DNA from: Dolomedes plantarius | Lineage: Eukaryota > Arthropoda > Arachnida > Araneae > Dolomedidae | Assembly (NCBI GenBank): GCA_907164885.2 | Contig: OU015493.1 | Coordinates: 64,487,477 to 64,551,476 of the forward strand | Length of the DNA: 64,000 nt | Direction: 5' to 3' | Part shown: piece after piece, positions 11,382 through 23,766 of the stretch | Position numbering within the stretch: position 1 is the first letter of the stretch | How the letters are laid out: each line of letters opens with the position of its first letter | Translations under genes and position numbers: made by a program | Notes under the pieces: generated by a model | The model's input: the letters and a program-made list of their open reading frames with translations, nothing else | What the model was told of the DNA's origin: nothing | Databases searched by the model: none

Positions 11382-12697
11382 TATTTTTGAGCATTTATAT
11401 TAAGCCAAACTTTTCAGCTAACTGGGATAAAACTGGTCCCCACTTCGCCCAGTTAACCGGATTCTCGAGGCTTTAAAAGAGCATTTAAATATTCTTCCAT
11501 TTAGAAAAGAGATTTCTCGTCATTTACAAAACATCTGCTTTAACTTCTGAGCGCGTGCCATAAAAATGTCACCCTTCACTGTAAAGATTTCCCCCCTCTT
11601 CCCGAAGAAATTAAAAACTTACAAAAGCAATAAAGCAAACAATGACTGTTTATCCAAGTTTATACTCGGGATTGACACACAAATGCAGCAGTTCGGAACG
11701 TTCAATATGAAGCCCGAGGTATTAATTTGAATAGCGGATGGCTTGGTGGTTAATAAACTCTCCTTAAATTGTTTCCCCTAAAGTTCATCATCCTTTAGAA
11801 AGTTGTACAGCGTGAATAGATTGAGTTTATTTCTTAGTCAATTTCCTTTCATAAGGATTCTGTTTAATTTTTGATTGTACAGCTATGTAAGAGATATTAG
11901 ATAACAGTGAGAAATTAAAATATAACGTTTTACCTATTATCAATTATTCATTTGTAGGAAAGCTTTCTATTCATTAACTTAAAGAGTAATAGTTCGATCA
12001 TTAAAACAATATTGGAAACTCATTGTTCATAGATTATAATGAATTAACGAATGTTTTTTTGAACTTCATGGCAATGCAAGTTTAGTTTGAAAAAAAATTC
12101 AGTCTAATCGTGTAATTGATAATTAAAGAACTTACTTAGTTACTCCACATTATTTGATAAGTAACTTCTTTCTGATAAACGAAAAAAAACTTTTTCCGAC
12201 AAAGCTCTGGATTAATTTTCTGGCTTTCAAATATATTAGAATATTTTCCTTTTTTTTCTAGGTTTTAAAAAGCCAGAATTAAATTACTGCTATTTTTCTA
12301 AAAACAAAACATTGCAGAAATAAATATAAGAATAATTTTTATGAAATATAAAATGGACCCATTATTCCCCAATTTACTCCAGTTATATTAATGAAAATTT
12401 AAATAGTTTCAATTAGCTAGCTTAAGAGATTTAATATCTATCTGAAAAGAATGTTTGTTAAATCAGACAACCAATCAGTTTTAATGTTGTTTTAAAATGA
12501 TCAACAGACTGGAAACTTAAAATCAGTTATACACCAAAAATTTGCCAAATTGTAGCTAGAATGAGTCAATGCTTTGAAAATTCCTGTATTTCAGGAACAC
12601 TTCACCTAATTTTCCTGTATTATACTGTTAGAAAAAGTCAATTCATTTTTTAAATCACCCAAAGAATTTTTTCCCTCTCGTATCTCGTGCTCACTGA
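11382..12697. other. unassigned AT-rich DNA
   Basis: A short CCCAGTTAACCGG-type stretch near 11450 resembles transposon ends, but I could find no partner. Nothing else was recognised. Confidence 0.4.
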
Positions 12698-13024
12698 ACA
12701 TTATGTGACGCGGTTAACGCCTACGTTACGCAAATTTCCGTATGCATTGCGTCATTCTTCAGTTTTTCTGCAATTGGTTTTTCCCGCTATGGTCATAACA
12801 TGTGATTAGTGATTGTGAGTACTTAAACACTACACCTTCGTGTTCTTATCAATTCGCCTTCGGCAGATCTTAGCAGTTGTCTGTTTGTAATTATTAAAGT
12901 TATGTTTTCCGCTGTTACTTTAATGTTTTTTAAGTTAAGGAAACTACGATATTAAGTAGCGATGTGTCTGCGTTTATCATTTACTGAGCTACCAGTCGTA
13001 ACATTTACGGAGTTACGACATTAT
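12698..13024. mobile_element. putative small element with 7-bp direct repeats
   Basis: ACATTAT occurs at 12698-12704 and at 13018-13024, enclosing 313 bp that is more GC-rich than its surroundings. The enclosed ends (GTGACGCGGTTAACG against CGTAACTCCGTAAATG) are weakly inverted. The segment TACTTAAACACTACACCTTC looks like a TATA-poor LTR promoter and leader, so a solo LTR is the alternative. No coding. Confidence 0.35.
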
Positions 13025-13244
13025 ATACAAGTCACCTAGTGATACTACACATAAATTTACTATATTAAATGACAGAGAAGTAAACTCGACGTTTTCATAC
13101 TATGTATATATTGTGAAGTTTCGGAGCCTAAATGAAATAGACTGGTGAAGAAAATGAAATTCAAAGAACATCTTATTTTATGCCAAGGTCATATTTCATC
13201 ACAGTATAAATATTTCCTGCTGTAGAAGGGCGTGTCCACATTCA

Positions 13245-14122
13245 TGTACCCTTTGTGGTTAATTTGTTATGACCATCCACTCAGTCTGTAGTTGGGCTTC
13301 ATTTTGCTCTCAATAGTGGTGCGATTCCATTTGTCATGCACTCTTTGAGGTGTTGGTAAGTGGCTTGAGGAATCTGAGACCACGTCCGATGAACTGCACT
13401 TTCCAGTTCTCTAACATTTGATGGTTCTGTACCCAGCTGTCTGATGCCCCTTCAACCTCATCACCCAAATGCTCAACTGGATTGAAATCTGGTGATTGTA
13501 GAAGACAACTAAACTAGGTTAAGTCTCCTTCATGCTCTTCATACCATTTGTGGACAGTGTTAGCTCTATGGCACAGAGAATTGTCCTGCAAGAAGTATCC
13601 ATCTCCAGCCGAGTAAACAATCAACATAACTGCATACACTTCATCAGCGACAATACTTAAATATCTTTTGGCGTTCTCCCACACGAATTAAAGCTCAATG
13701 TTAGGAAAATATACCCATACCGTAACATTGCCTTGACCAGCTTGAAATCTTGTGGCAAATGCACCTAGAATCCATGCTTTCGTGCTGTTTTCGTCCACTT
13801 CGCACCCTGCTATCTACATGGTGCCATGGAAAAGGTGATTCAAGGGGAACGTATTGCCATTATCCATTCATTAACTGTCCAATCCTTAGGATCTTGTGAG
13901 AACGGGAGACGTTTGATCTTGTTAACTACTGGCAACAAAGGCTTTTGCACAGGCTTTGGATTTCATACCCGATATGGTGTGGTGTGCAACGAACTGTATA
14001 GAAGCCATTGGGAATGGTCCTTGATTAAGATTATCTGTAATATAAAGTATTTTTTCTCTTTCGTTGGCCCGGTCAAATCTGAAAACTATACTTTCAGTTC
14101 GAGCAACCAGTACCCCATGCAT
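13245..14122 (-). pseudogene. Tc1-like transposase, decayed
   Basis: Minus-strand frames give ITDNLNQG and GMKS-type N-terminal segments (13922-14122). After shifts comes the catalytic half: GYFLQDNS, HRANTVHKWYEEHEGDLT, a stop, then SPDFNPVEHLGDEVE near 13440-13610. The spacing from Asp in QDN to Glu in PVEH is 36 residues as read, so DD36E or a DD34E copy with an insertion. Stops and frameshifts are throughout. I could not define terminal inverted repeats. Confidence 0.75.
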
Positions 14123-16540
14123 GATGATGAGACCTGTTTATTATTATAATCATTATTATTATTATTGGGTTATCCACTCTTGTTTTATATGTCTAGATCA
14201 TTTTAATTTTCTCAACAGCAGATCTTCTATAATTCCTGATGTGTTCATCTCACTGCCGCGGGTTAGAATCCATACATATATGTATGATCCGACAACCACC
14301 ATAAGACGCTCCGGAAAAAGATGTTATTTATTTTTAATTAGCATTCACTTTGAACTGTTTTCTCTTTTAAATGAGCCTTTCATTTTATTACTATACTTAT
14401 AAAAAAATTCTTAAACAACTGAATTTTTTTATCGAAAAAAAATTAAAGTCAGAATTTAAAGTATTAGTTTTTGTTACGTGTGCTGCATTAATGGCTCTAT
14501 TTGCATACTCTTTACACTCTTTTTATTTATAACATTTTTACTATAAAATTTATATTTATAACATTTTAAATAATATGATGTTTCAGAAAACGTTTAGAAA
14601 ATATTCAGAAAATGTTTGTTGCATGGAAATTGTTCTTAAAAATTCAAAAACGAATTTCAATCATTGTAGTGATAGGCATCCATAATTTGATTCTCTAAAA
14701 ATATTATATACAGAAAAATTTAAATTTTTTGAATTATGCGCTCTTTACGTAAAAGGTCTACCTTCAGATGTAAAAAAAAAGAATAAAAATACTCATTTGT
14801 TAAATCTGAAATTAGAATAATACCCAGGGATACCCAAGGAAAAAAGTCCCACAATTTATTACGAGAATTGAAAATCCATGGTGTCAATAAATGCACCTTG
14901 ATGGAAGAGGGTTTATTTTGAATTTCTTTGTAGCTAACTGGCGGCAGAATGATGAACATGTAGCTTATGGCGCCATTTATTCTCTATTGAATAAGTGAAA
15001 CAAATAAAATTTATTCCATAGCTTGAATTATCGGGAACACAAAAAAATTTAAGTACTGATTAAAATTATTTGAAATTAAAACTTTATATTTAGTTATTAT
15101 ATCAAAATAAATTTCCATTCTTATAAATAAAGAGTAGCCGAATTAGAGACATGTTACCGAAAATGTTTCTCAGAATTTTATATTACTCAGAATTAAATGA
15201 ATCACTTTATTACCATGTTTTTATTAACTTGCTTTCTTGTTTGTTTGTGTGTTTGTCCAGTACAAATCTTTCAATCGATTTTTAACTATCTTCCCGACTA
15301 GCTAGACGTTTAAAACTTTTATACTACCTTAGAACACGATGACAATGAATCCTTTCAATACTTTTAGCCATCTTTAAGCAGAGTTAAATTTATTTTTAGT
15401 TAATTTTGTTTTGTAGAATGGTGCAGCCATCTATCGACCGGGACGGGAACGAAAAGTTAAACGCAAGTTAACTTCCAATTCCCTAGCTAAACGATTATTA
15501 CGCATTTGATACCTCTTTATTACGCATTTGATCATTTGCTTTCAAATTGATGGGATAATTCATCAAAAATTTTTTTAAAGTATTTATTAATGCATAGAAT
15601 TGTCAAGTTTATATGATTAAACAGAAAATTTAAAAACATGGTATATAAAAAGTTCTTTTATCTTGTATTTTATCTTGTAATTATTATCTAGTATTTGTTA
15701 CGAAATAGGCATTTGTATAGTTTAACCTTTTTTCATAGCTAACAGAATCCCATTATTTTATACCTCGTACTTTTCAATAGTTTTCTTGCCTTAACAAGCA
15801 ACATACCATGCAATTTCATTAGTTAGGTACTCCAAGATAAAGGATGAAATTTCAACTATCAATGCAGGAACAATCTTCTTGCTTCAGTATCTTATAAATA
15901 AACTCTTTTTTTCACCTTCCTAATCTATTTAAAGTATGGCGTTTGATTATTAAATTTAAAAGACTCAAAGTTTAATTTTCATAAAATTAGAAAAACTAAA
16001 AAAATGCTTCATCCTTCAAAACAAGACATTATTTCGATGTAAAATAATGAATTTTCCCTACTGGAGTCAAGGTAAGTGTATATTGTACAAGTACTTCACC
16101 TAAATTTTTACGCTTTTTTGTTGATTGAATGGTGGTTTTTAAATGTAAAAGTGGAATATTTTTCTATAAATTACAAATCTTGAGTGCAGTATTTTTTTAA
16201 CACATAAGCTAAACGTTTTTAATCTTAATATTTTAAAAGTATTTATTCATTTATTCATCACCAAAAACATACTTTACTTTTTTATTAATTTCGTCTTCAT
16301 GTTTACCCTTTGCAACTACACATAGGCAATAAAAGTAAACAGAAAAAAAAGCTGTTACTAAGAAAAACCTTTTTTAAAAGAGTAAATTAAGGGAGAAAAT
16401 TGGCCCGAAACTGATGTTCGTGCCAAATAGTATATCTAAAAAAATATCAAACATGAAAGCAAATTTAGCAAAGAAATCTTAACGTATAACTAAAAGCAGC
16501 TCTTCAGTTGTCAACTCAGACCTTCGATCCTCATATTAAG
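14123..16540. other. unassigned AT-rich DNA with an (ATT)n run
   Basis: A TTATTA microsatellite lies at about 14138-14166. The open frames at 14064-14402 and 14720-14959 show no family features. No RNA gene seen. Confidence 0.45.
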
Positions 16541-16589
16541 CTATGGGGAATTTTTCTCTCGGCATTTTCATAATCACTTTAGCATTTTA

Positions 16590-17255
16590 TATTCCTATCG
16601 GACATTCTGGAACTACTTTTGATGGGGAGATAGCTGCTATTAAGGTAGCTCTACAACAACTTCTGATTAGAAATTTAACTTTTGCTAGGGCTGTGATATT
16701 GTATGACTCAAAGGCAGCTATTCAGGCTATTGCTTCAGATGCCGCTGCTACATCTGTAGATGTATTACAACGTCGAACTCATCTGCAACAGCTCAGGAGG
16801 AAAGAAATCCATCTTACCCTCCAGTAGATCCCGGCCCACTGTGGTGTGGATGGTAATGAACAAGTTGACTTTTTAGCTAAAAAGAGTTCCATGGTTCAAC
16901 AGATGATTAGGGATGAGATTCCTTTTTCAACTGACAAACGTTTTTATTAAACACACTTCAGCCCTTAACTGCCGTTGAGACCTAGTGTGCAGAAATTTCA
17001 CAAAGAGCTGGTTGAAGACTATCCAGCACAATATACTTGATGTCCTACAGCTGTGGCGACATTCTGCCTAACTGTGGACATGATTACTTGGCGGCGAACC
17101 TGTTACCTTTCGTATTGGTATTCTGACGAGCCCGACCTGCCCGCTTTGCAGCAATGTTATTATAGATTGAGACCACCTTGGACTGTGTATTGCAATCCGA
17201 GGAAATTCTGAGGCAGAGCGATATTGGTTTGCGAGACTGCGCATGAGTCAATCAC
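16590..17255 (+). pseudogene. Jockey-like LINE ORF2 fragment: RNase H and C-terminal zinc knuckle
   Basis: The open frame carries RNase H blocks: DGEIAAIKVAL (Glu), ILYDSKAAIQAI (Asp), then IPAHCGVDGNEQVDFLAKKS. A TAG at 16825-16827 replaces the Trp expected before IPAHCG. After further frameshifts, LAANLLPFRIGILTSPTCPLC and a DHLGLC-type Cys/His motif follow, the usual end of non-LTR retrotransposon ORF2. The endonuclease and reverse transcriptase parts are absent, consistent with 5' truncation on insertion. Confidence 0.8.
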
Positions 17256-17256
17256 C

Positions 17257-17300
17257 TTTTTTTTTTTTTTTTTTTTTTTGTATGTGTGTGTGTGTGTGTC
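17257..17300. repeat. T23 run and (TG)n
   Basis: A 23-base T run at 17257-17279 followed by TATG(TG)n. It sits just past the LINE fragment but is T-rich, not A-rich, so it is not that LINE's tail in the + direction. Confidence 0.85.
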
Positions 17301-17912
17301 GTGTACCTTGCCATTGGAAATAAAATGGAAAAATTTATTAATCACAGATTAGCAAATGCATTTTTGGATATTTTTGCATTCTTTTTTTTGTGGATAAAAA
17401 TAGATGTTTAACTAAAGAGCGCGTAGTTTTGAAAATTAAAAATTATTCAGTATTTTTTTAATTAGCTGTAAATTATATTCACTAATCGCAATAAATTTAA
17501 GATTGTTTTTCGAAAAATTAAGAAAAATAAAGAGATTTTTAAAAACACATGCATTATATATGTATGTCTCTTTTAGAATATGTGATTCAAAAAAGATACC
17601 GAAAGGAAAATTTCCCATAGCTTAACATGGCGTCCACTGATACAACCTCTTAACGAAGTGACTTGGTCCTGCCAAGGATTAAAAGAAAATAATCTACAAC
17701 TGAAATAAAATATAAAATTATTAACACCATAAATCTTATTCGTTCATCTTAAGACTTTGGGATAAATAAAATATCAACAAACAACTACATTATAGTACAA
17801 TATCCCTCGCTAGAGATAATATCATTAACTTCTATTCAAATTTTCTCACTCTAGCCAAATGTTTCTTTACAGCTGTTGCACTTTACGAGTCACTTATCCA
17901 GTTACTTTATTT
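17301..17912. other. unassigned AT-rich DNA
   Basis: No gene or repeat family recognised. Confidence 0.45.
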
Positions 17913-17913
17913 A

Positions 17914-18180
17914 TTTTTTTTTTTTTTTTTTTTTTTGCTCTAGAGCCACGGCTCTTAACGATAGTTGAACCTTCAAGCTTGGGTTAGTTACCTCGAGCCG
18001 AAAGGCATCTCTGCTAACGTGTGTGAGTTTCCTGCTTCAAAACTGCTTCAAAACTTTAAAACAATCTGGTAGTTCGGCTACATTTTGCTTCCGAATGAGC
18101 AAACTTTCAGTTATTCTCCAGGTCCTTGCGTCAGAGTTTCTGAAAAACATACGGAGCAAGGTGGCAAGGAATAATTGATG
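17914..18180 (-). mobile_element. possible poly(A)-ended retroelement 3' end
   Basis: A T23 run at 17914-17936 would be a poly(A) tail on the minus strand. It follows a less AT-rich stretch (GCTCTAGAGCCACGGC on the plus strand). This looks like a SINE or LINE 3' end, but I find no Pol III boxes or coding, and no second copy in the window. Confidence 0.3.
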
Positions 18181-18667
18181 AATTTAAAATTAAGATCAAG
18201 AGAACTGGTTCGAAATAGAAACTAATAATAAAAAATGACATTTAAAGCAGAAACTTATAATACCTTTGTAGCTACTTGAAGAATTATTCCTCTACGCACT
18301 CTATATACTTTTTAAACACAAACACTTTGCATTCTGATACGCTGATCAATCACTTCTTAAATAAAACCATTGACAATCTGTTGTCAACGGGGAATTTTCG
18401 TAATAATAAGTCCAGGAATGGGACATCTGAACTATAACAACGTACGTCTCAAAAGTCATGTGCTTGATTATTTGAACGACGGTACTACTGTTATCCCTTT
18501 CACAGATATGCGTTCCTGCCTTCTTGAAATTTGCCAAAATTTCCAATAAAAAGAGTAATATAGCAATGCTTTAGTGATATTTTACAGGAAGAGAAGACAA
18601 AATTTATTTAACCTTTTCCTTACTTGGTGGGACAGTATGTATCCCAAGAATACGGGCTCAATAATGA
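18181..18667. other. unassigned AT-rich DNA
   Basis: Nothing recognised. Confidence 0.4.
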
Positions 18668-18708
18668 ATATATATATATATATATATTTATATGTATATA
18701 TTTATAAA

Positions 18709-18780
<72 letters not shown>

Positions 18781-18782
18781 TA
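18668..18782. repeat. long (TA)n microsatellite
   Basis: About 115 bp of TA dinucleotides with a few TTTA and TGTA interruptions in the first half. The 69-codon open frame over it is only repeat. Confidence 0.95.
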
Positions 18783-19984
18783 AATTTCTAAAGGAAATCG
18801 GAAAAATGGGTCCTGTAAGCTAAAGGTTAATCAGTAATATCTTGTTGAGTATTTGAAATCTCGAACCATTTTTTTTCGTAGTTTGTATTTCATTCAATAA
18901 CTTTACAATTTAATGTTTACTTTAAAATTTTGCTTTAACAAGCAGCTCTGGAAAAATAAATTTTGAGACTCACAAATGAAGATCAAAACAGGAATGTGTC
19001 ATTATTTAATGACAAAATACACTGTAAGGTATTATGTTACAGTTAAACATGTCCGGGAAAACAATTTTTGAGTCTCTCCAGTGTACACCTAAACATGGCT
19101 TAGTCATGTTATAATAAAACGCTGTGTAAGATATATATTCTACGTGGCTTAGTCATGTAATTGCGCATCAAGTGATGTAAAATTGTGATCACCAAACCAT
19201 GTCCGATTCGTCTAATAGCAACATACATTAAAAGTTACCATGTCAACAAAGTTTAGTGATGTATTGGCCCAATATGCGGTAAGGTATTATGGTATAATTT
19301 CACCAGTTCATGAAAAGTAACGTTTTAGACCCTCCAAAAAAGACCCAACACAACAGGAAATCCCAACCTTCTGGAAGGTATTACGCTATTATTTTCAGAT
19401 TTTAATCCATTTTTATTCTGCTGATAACATTCCAGTTGCCATTTTCCCGTCACAATCCCTTATAAAACCCTGCACATCCCTCACTCCTTTTAACGACAGA
19501 AGAAGCCGTTACAAGTATGCTAATTTGGAATTATGATAGAGTCAAATAATGATCTATTTATATGAGGAACAAACCCGGTCGACGGGTTTGTAACCAGTTG
19601 CGCCGTGTGCGTGGCTCCATTCAATTACATAGGTTACGACTCAACACGGACTGGTTTGTAATTCGAGTCAGTTATCAGTTTCTTTTGAGTTGCCCCGTGT
19701 GCAGACGGCCTAAGAGGCTTTTTCTAGTCTCAATGATTCCAGATAAGTAGATGCAACGAAGAACAAACATTAAATCAGAGCATTTAGTGTAGAAAATAGC
19801 CATCGGTAGGTTGTGCATTGGGATGTTAAATTAAGTAAACGTTAGCCCACTTTGTGATGAGTTTTACAATTAAAAACTGCCCTTAGGCTTGTTATGGTTA
19901 GAAGAGTAGAATAATTTCAGTTGTTAATTGATAATTTCTTCGACCATCCTATTAGTTCCCGTATAGGGATAAAAATAGTTTTCC
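18783..19984. other. unassigned DNA with a MITE-like GC-rich patch
   Basis: TAAGGTATTATG recurs at about 19025 and 19279. A GC-rich patch at 19570-19725 holds GTTGCGCCGTGTGC and GTTGCCCCGTGTGCAGACGG in the same orientation, which looks like one end of a MITE. TATAAAACCC at about 19460 resembles a promoter but has no gene after it. None of this is firm. Confidence 0.35.
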
Positions 19985-20160
19985 ATTTAGTACCAAAGTT
20001 ACAGTTTTATTTCTTGTAACAGAAACTCTGACAGAGCTAAAGAACTCTAGTTCTTGTTTTTGATACGTGAAAAGACTGTCTGCCATGGCCAGGAATTGAA
20101 CTTTGTGGTCCTATGCTTAAGGTCCATATTCAAACCAATTGAAATATCACAGTAGTGGGA
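19985..20160 (-). mobile_element. possible decayed tRNA-derived SINE
   Basis: On the minus strand TTTCAATTGGTTTGAATATGG resembles an A box with D-loop. About 45 bases on, AGTTCAATTCCTGGCC resembles a B box. An unrelated body with AAATAAAAC follows. No clear target duplication found. Confidence 0.4.
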
Positions 20161-21292
20161 GAAAATTTAATTTTTAGAATTCCATTTCTCCTGTAACACT
20201 TTCCAGAAGAAGGAAGGATGTCAGGATTTTGGTTCCCCACGCAACATGCACCAATTTAAACTGGTGATAATTTCTGATAAAATATGTGAAAAGGGAGCAA
20301 AACAGCGTTTATAAATTAGTTGTTTCAGTTAATTCATCGAATAATTAATTTCATTTTCGCCTCTATTTCGCTTTTCCCCAAAATAAACATTAAACAGCGA
20401 TTAAAACATTACAAATACTATTATTTAAATTTCTGATTAAAAGCTCGAGGGAAAAAATGTAAGCGAAGTTATAATTACTCATTCGTAAAACTTTTTTTTT
20501 CATTCTTGAAAAATAATGCGTGCAATATTGAGTTGTTAATTAAAATCAGATGCACGAAGGGCCTTCGGATTCATTTTCTCCCGACATGAAACGAAGGGCT
20601 TAAAGGATTAATCCTTCATTGAACCTAGCTATTTTTTTGGACGAAGGGTACTTTGTAATTATGAGATGTTTGCAAAAATGTTTACCTGTCATTCAGAAAA
20701 AGAAGTTTTTTTTTAGTAATAACATTTTTTAGTATTACATATGAAGTGAAAGGAGAACAATTTGCTTCCATTTGTGCGTAGAGCAAACTATAAACCTTCT
20801 TCCCGCATTCAATCTCTAACGCGAAAGGTTTTTATATCTTCAAATCAATTGTAACAGCAAATAATCCTGAAAAATTACAAAAACTATTATGAGGATGTAG
20901 TGTATTCAGTCGTAACTCTTTAGCGAACCATTTTTTTTTTTATTAATCATTGTTATAAAGTAAATTCCTTAACTAGATATTAACTTAAGTTCTACAAGAA
21001 AGAAGTTCTAAAAAAAGAAAAAAAAAGCTATAAAAATTGAACTAATTTATTCTCCATTGTGTAATGAAACGTCATTTGCTTAATTAAATTCATCTGATGT
21101 AGGGGTGAAAAATTTTATCACTAAATGGACAAAATAATAAAAATATCACTGAATTTTTACAAACAAAGCTCTATTGAGCTCCGTGTTTCCTGTTTTGAAT
21201 TATAGCAAATTTAGTAAGACAACCAATGAAATCGCTGGCTGAAGTGGCAAGGTAGTCCGAATATAGTTATTATTAGCCCAGATAAAATAAAT
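20161..21292. other. unassigned AT-rich DNA
   Basis: ACGAAGGG-type short repeats at 20550-20650 are the only structure noticed. Confidence 0.4.
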
Positions 21293-21294
21293 AA

Positions 21295-21340
<46 letters not shown>
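21293..21340. repeat. (AT)n(GT)n compound microsatellite
   Basis: About 25 bases of AT followed by about 22 of GT. Confidence 0.9.
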
Positions 21341-22502
21341 CAAAACATCAATTAAATAATTTACAGGGGGGCTTCAGGGTAGTTAATTTTGTAGCAAAAA
21401 CGCCACTATTTTAATATTCGCATAGAATGAGCAAGTGACAATTCTCAATCCTAAAGTAGGGAAATTCCCTTTTTGAACGAACAAAGAGAGAGTCTATTAA
21501 TAGTATCAAATGTAGCTCCTCCCCAGCCTCATGTTCGGTGCAACGTCCTGCAGACGTAATGAGCGCATGCGCTATAGCATTAGAAGGTTTGAAACAATAG
21601 AGTATTAACGTAGAGAGGGATTGATTTTCAATCGGGTTGGTCCCGCACCACGAGGATCGAGATGATGGCTTGGCAGAGAATTAATGGATTGAATTGAGGT
21701 TAGTTAACATTCGGAAATAAATTCTTATGTATATTTAATTTGTAGTTCTTTGCCACAGGCCTTTATTCACTGACTGCTATATCAATAATTATTTAGGGGA
21801 AAAGTTAAGATGGAGTAGCGTTATATAAGGCACTATGATGAAGCTGGGTAAGAATAAGCTTCGTGACATACATATATATATATATATATAGTTTATATCA
21901 TTTATGAATATGTACTTGTCGCTAATTCCAATCAGGCCTGATAGAGCCAGGCCAGGTCCGTAAAGCCAAAACTCTCCAGGCAACTCATCCTAATACTTCG
22001 GGTTATGAGTAACGAAGTTGTCTGCTAGAACAATCACAGGATAAGAGATGTTTAAGATATACGATTCATAGTGGCAGAAAAAAAGAACTGTTTCTTTTGG
22101 TTACAAGAACATGAAGCACTCAATGGACTTTGCTTCCTACCTGCTAGCATTAATTGCGCATACTGGAGTAGACTCGGGTGATCCTACCCATGGTGAAGTA
22201 CATCACATACATCAGATTAATTGGACTTTTAAGGTCATATGTTGTATACAGTCTCGATCTAAACCATTTGCCTCTATTATTCAAATTTCTGTTGTTTAAC
22301 CAAGTTTGGTCCTAATGATGAAGTGTAAGTTTTAAGAAGATCATCGCACTCCATATCTGGCTGGAATCATCAGGTTATTGCCAATGGTACCCACCTTAAA
22401 TGTGGGAACGTGAGACAGATATATTGCTCTTGCAATAAAGACAAATCAACTGGTGGTACTGTGAAAGCAAAAGCCTTGTCCTCACCCTCGAGTAACTAAC
22501 TA
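21341..22502. other. unassigned DNA with short (AT)n at about 21868-21890
   Basis: Open frames at 21789-21983 and 22111-22299 show no family signal. No gene supported. Confidence 0.4.
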
Positions 22503-22510
22503 CCTATAAC

Positions 22511-23263
22511 TAGGGATACTTAAATTTCGCATAAAAAATATTGAAATTGCGCAAAAAAAATACGATTTATAAAATTTTGCATTTATTCGCAAAAAAAATT
22601 CCCAAAATTTCGCATTTGTTAGAAAAATTGCAATTTTACTTAATTGGATAGTTAAGTATCAAAATTATTCGTTAAAAGCTAACATTGTAGTATTCTCCCC
22701 ATTATGTTAAGTCTTTGCCTTCTGTCATTAAATACTATGTTGTACATACTAAAATATCTCAGCATCTACTTTGTTAATGGGTCTATAGAGGCTTTGTATA
22801 GCTGCCTTTGCAAAGTTAAGGTAGCAGCATTTCGTTGCATTTAATATCTGTATAACAACAACAGGAGTCTCTTGGTTGACTACTGTAAGTAGCTGGAATA
22901 CCCTTGACTTTGGCGCTCAAGAGACGTTCTAAAATCTACTAAATTGTTCCACAAAACTTGATGGTTGAATTTTACAGATAGATTTTTAAGTTCGGCTCCG
23001 GTACGGACAAAATATCTGGGTGAAATACGGAAAAAATCCGAAGGAGAGTGAGATTTCTCAGTTAAAGACCGCGGATGGTCTTAGATAAGCAATAGTGTTA
23101 ATAAATTATTACTATTATTACTAAATTTTGTTTAAAAAGTCCATTTATCTCCGAGTTTTCCCCGGAAAGTAGTAAAGAAATATTTTTTGCATTTATTCGC
23201 TCATATCGGTAAATTTCGCATTTATTCCATCTATTTCGTAAATACGAAATTTACGTATCCCTA
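22511..23263. mobile_element. non-autonomous hAT-type element (family H1), copy 1
   Basis: 753 bp with inverted ends TAGGGATACTTAAATTTCGC and TAGGGATACGTAAATTTCGT. The 8-bp flanks are CCTATAAC and GCTATACC (6 of 8 equal). A second copy at 28148-28896 aligns end to end in the same orientation with a better flank match. No long open frame. hAT membership rests on the 8-bp target size and TAGGG terminus. Confidence 0.8.
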
Positions 23264-23319
23264 GCTATACCTATACCTATTTCGAGATTCCTACCTATTA
23301 AATACCTATTAAATACCTA

Positions 23320-23385
23320 TTATCCGAATCTCGAAATAGGTATAGGTTACCCGAGTGACCTATACCTATTTCGAGATTCGGATAA
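23320..23385. repeat. perfect 28-bp inverted repeat
   Basis: The arm at 23320-23347 (TTATCCGAATCTCGAAATAG then GTATAGGT) is the exact complement of 23358-23385, with a 10-base spacer that can pair further. A third partial copy of the arm lies at about 23268-23290, separated by three AATACCTATT-like units. Confidence 0.9.
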
Positions 23386-23457
23386 CTTTCGGATTACTAA
23401 GTAAACTAAGAATGAAAAACATCTGCCTTAACACACCACTGTTGTAGGCAGTCATTA

Positions 23458-23667
23458 GCGCCCTTTACACGTACGCTTTTTCCCGCATGAAACCACGATC
23501 CCGCGCGATTGAGTGCACGTGTGAAGGTGTCGGAGAGGAAGGAAAAGCTGCTTTTGAGCGTACTGCAAGTTTTCCCGCTCGCAATGCTGTACGCTCTTTT
23601 GCGAGTGCTTGGAGCGTGCGCGCAATCCCGTACACTCCAACCACTCGCGAAAGAACGTAAAGGGCGC
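23458..23667. mobile_element. GC-rich MITE
   Basis: GCGCCCTTTACACGTACG at the left and, inward from 23667, GCGCCCTTTACGTTCTTTCG. It is far richer in GC and CpG than its surroundings. TTA precedes and TAA follows. The right terminal motif is duplicated at 23668-23677. A PIF/Harbinger-type origin would fit a 3-bp TWA target, but this is inference. The two overlapping open frames here are not genes. Confidence 0.6.
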
Positions 23668-23766
23668 TAAAGGGCGCTATTCTTAACTGAGTGTTCAAGT
23701 TTTCTCTGTCCGCCTGTGGAAATCGACATGTGAAAACGACTTACTGCTTACCTCAAGTAGTTTCTA

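Noticed and set aside
11410..11475. Tigger-like terminal repeat
   Set aside because: CCCAGTTAACCGG resembles such ends, but I found no partner end or target duplication.
14064..14402. 112-codon gene
   Set aside because: It spans an (ATT)n run and the edge of a decayed transposase on the other strand, with no coding signature.
19455..19490. Host gene promoter (TATAAAA)
   Set aside because: No transcription unit or open frame follows; TATA-like words are common in AT-rich DNA.
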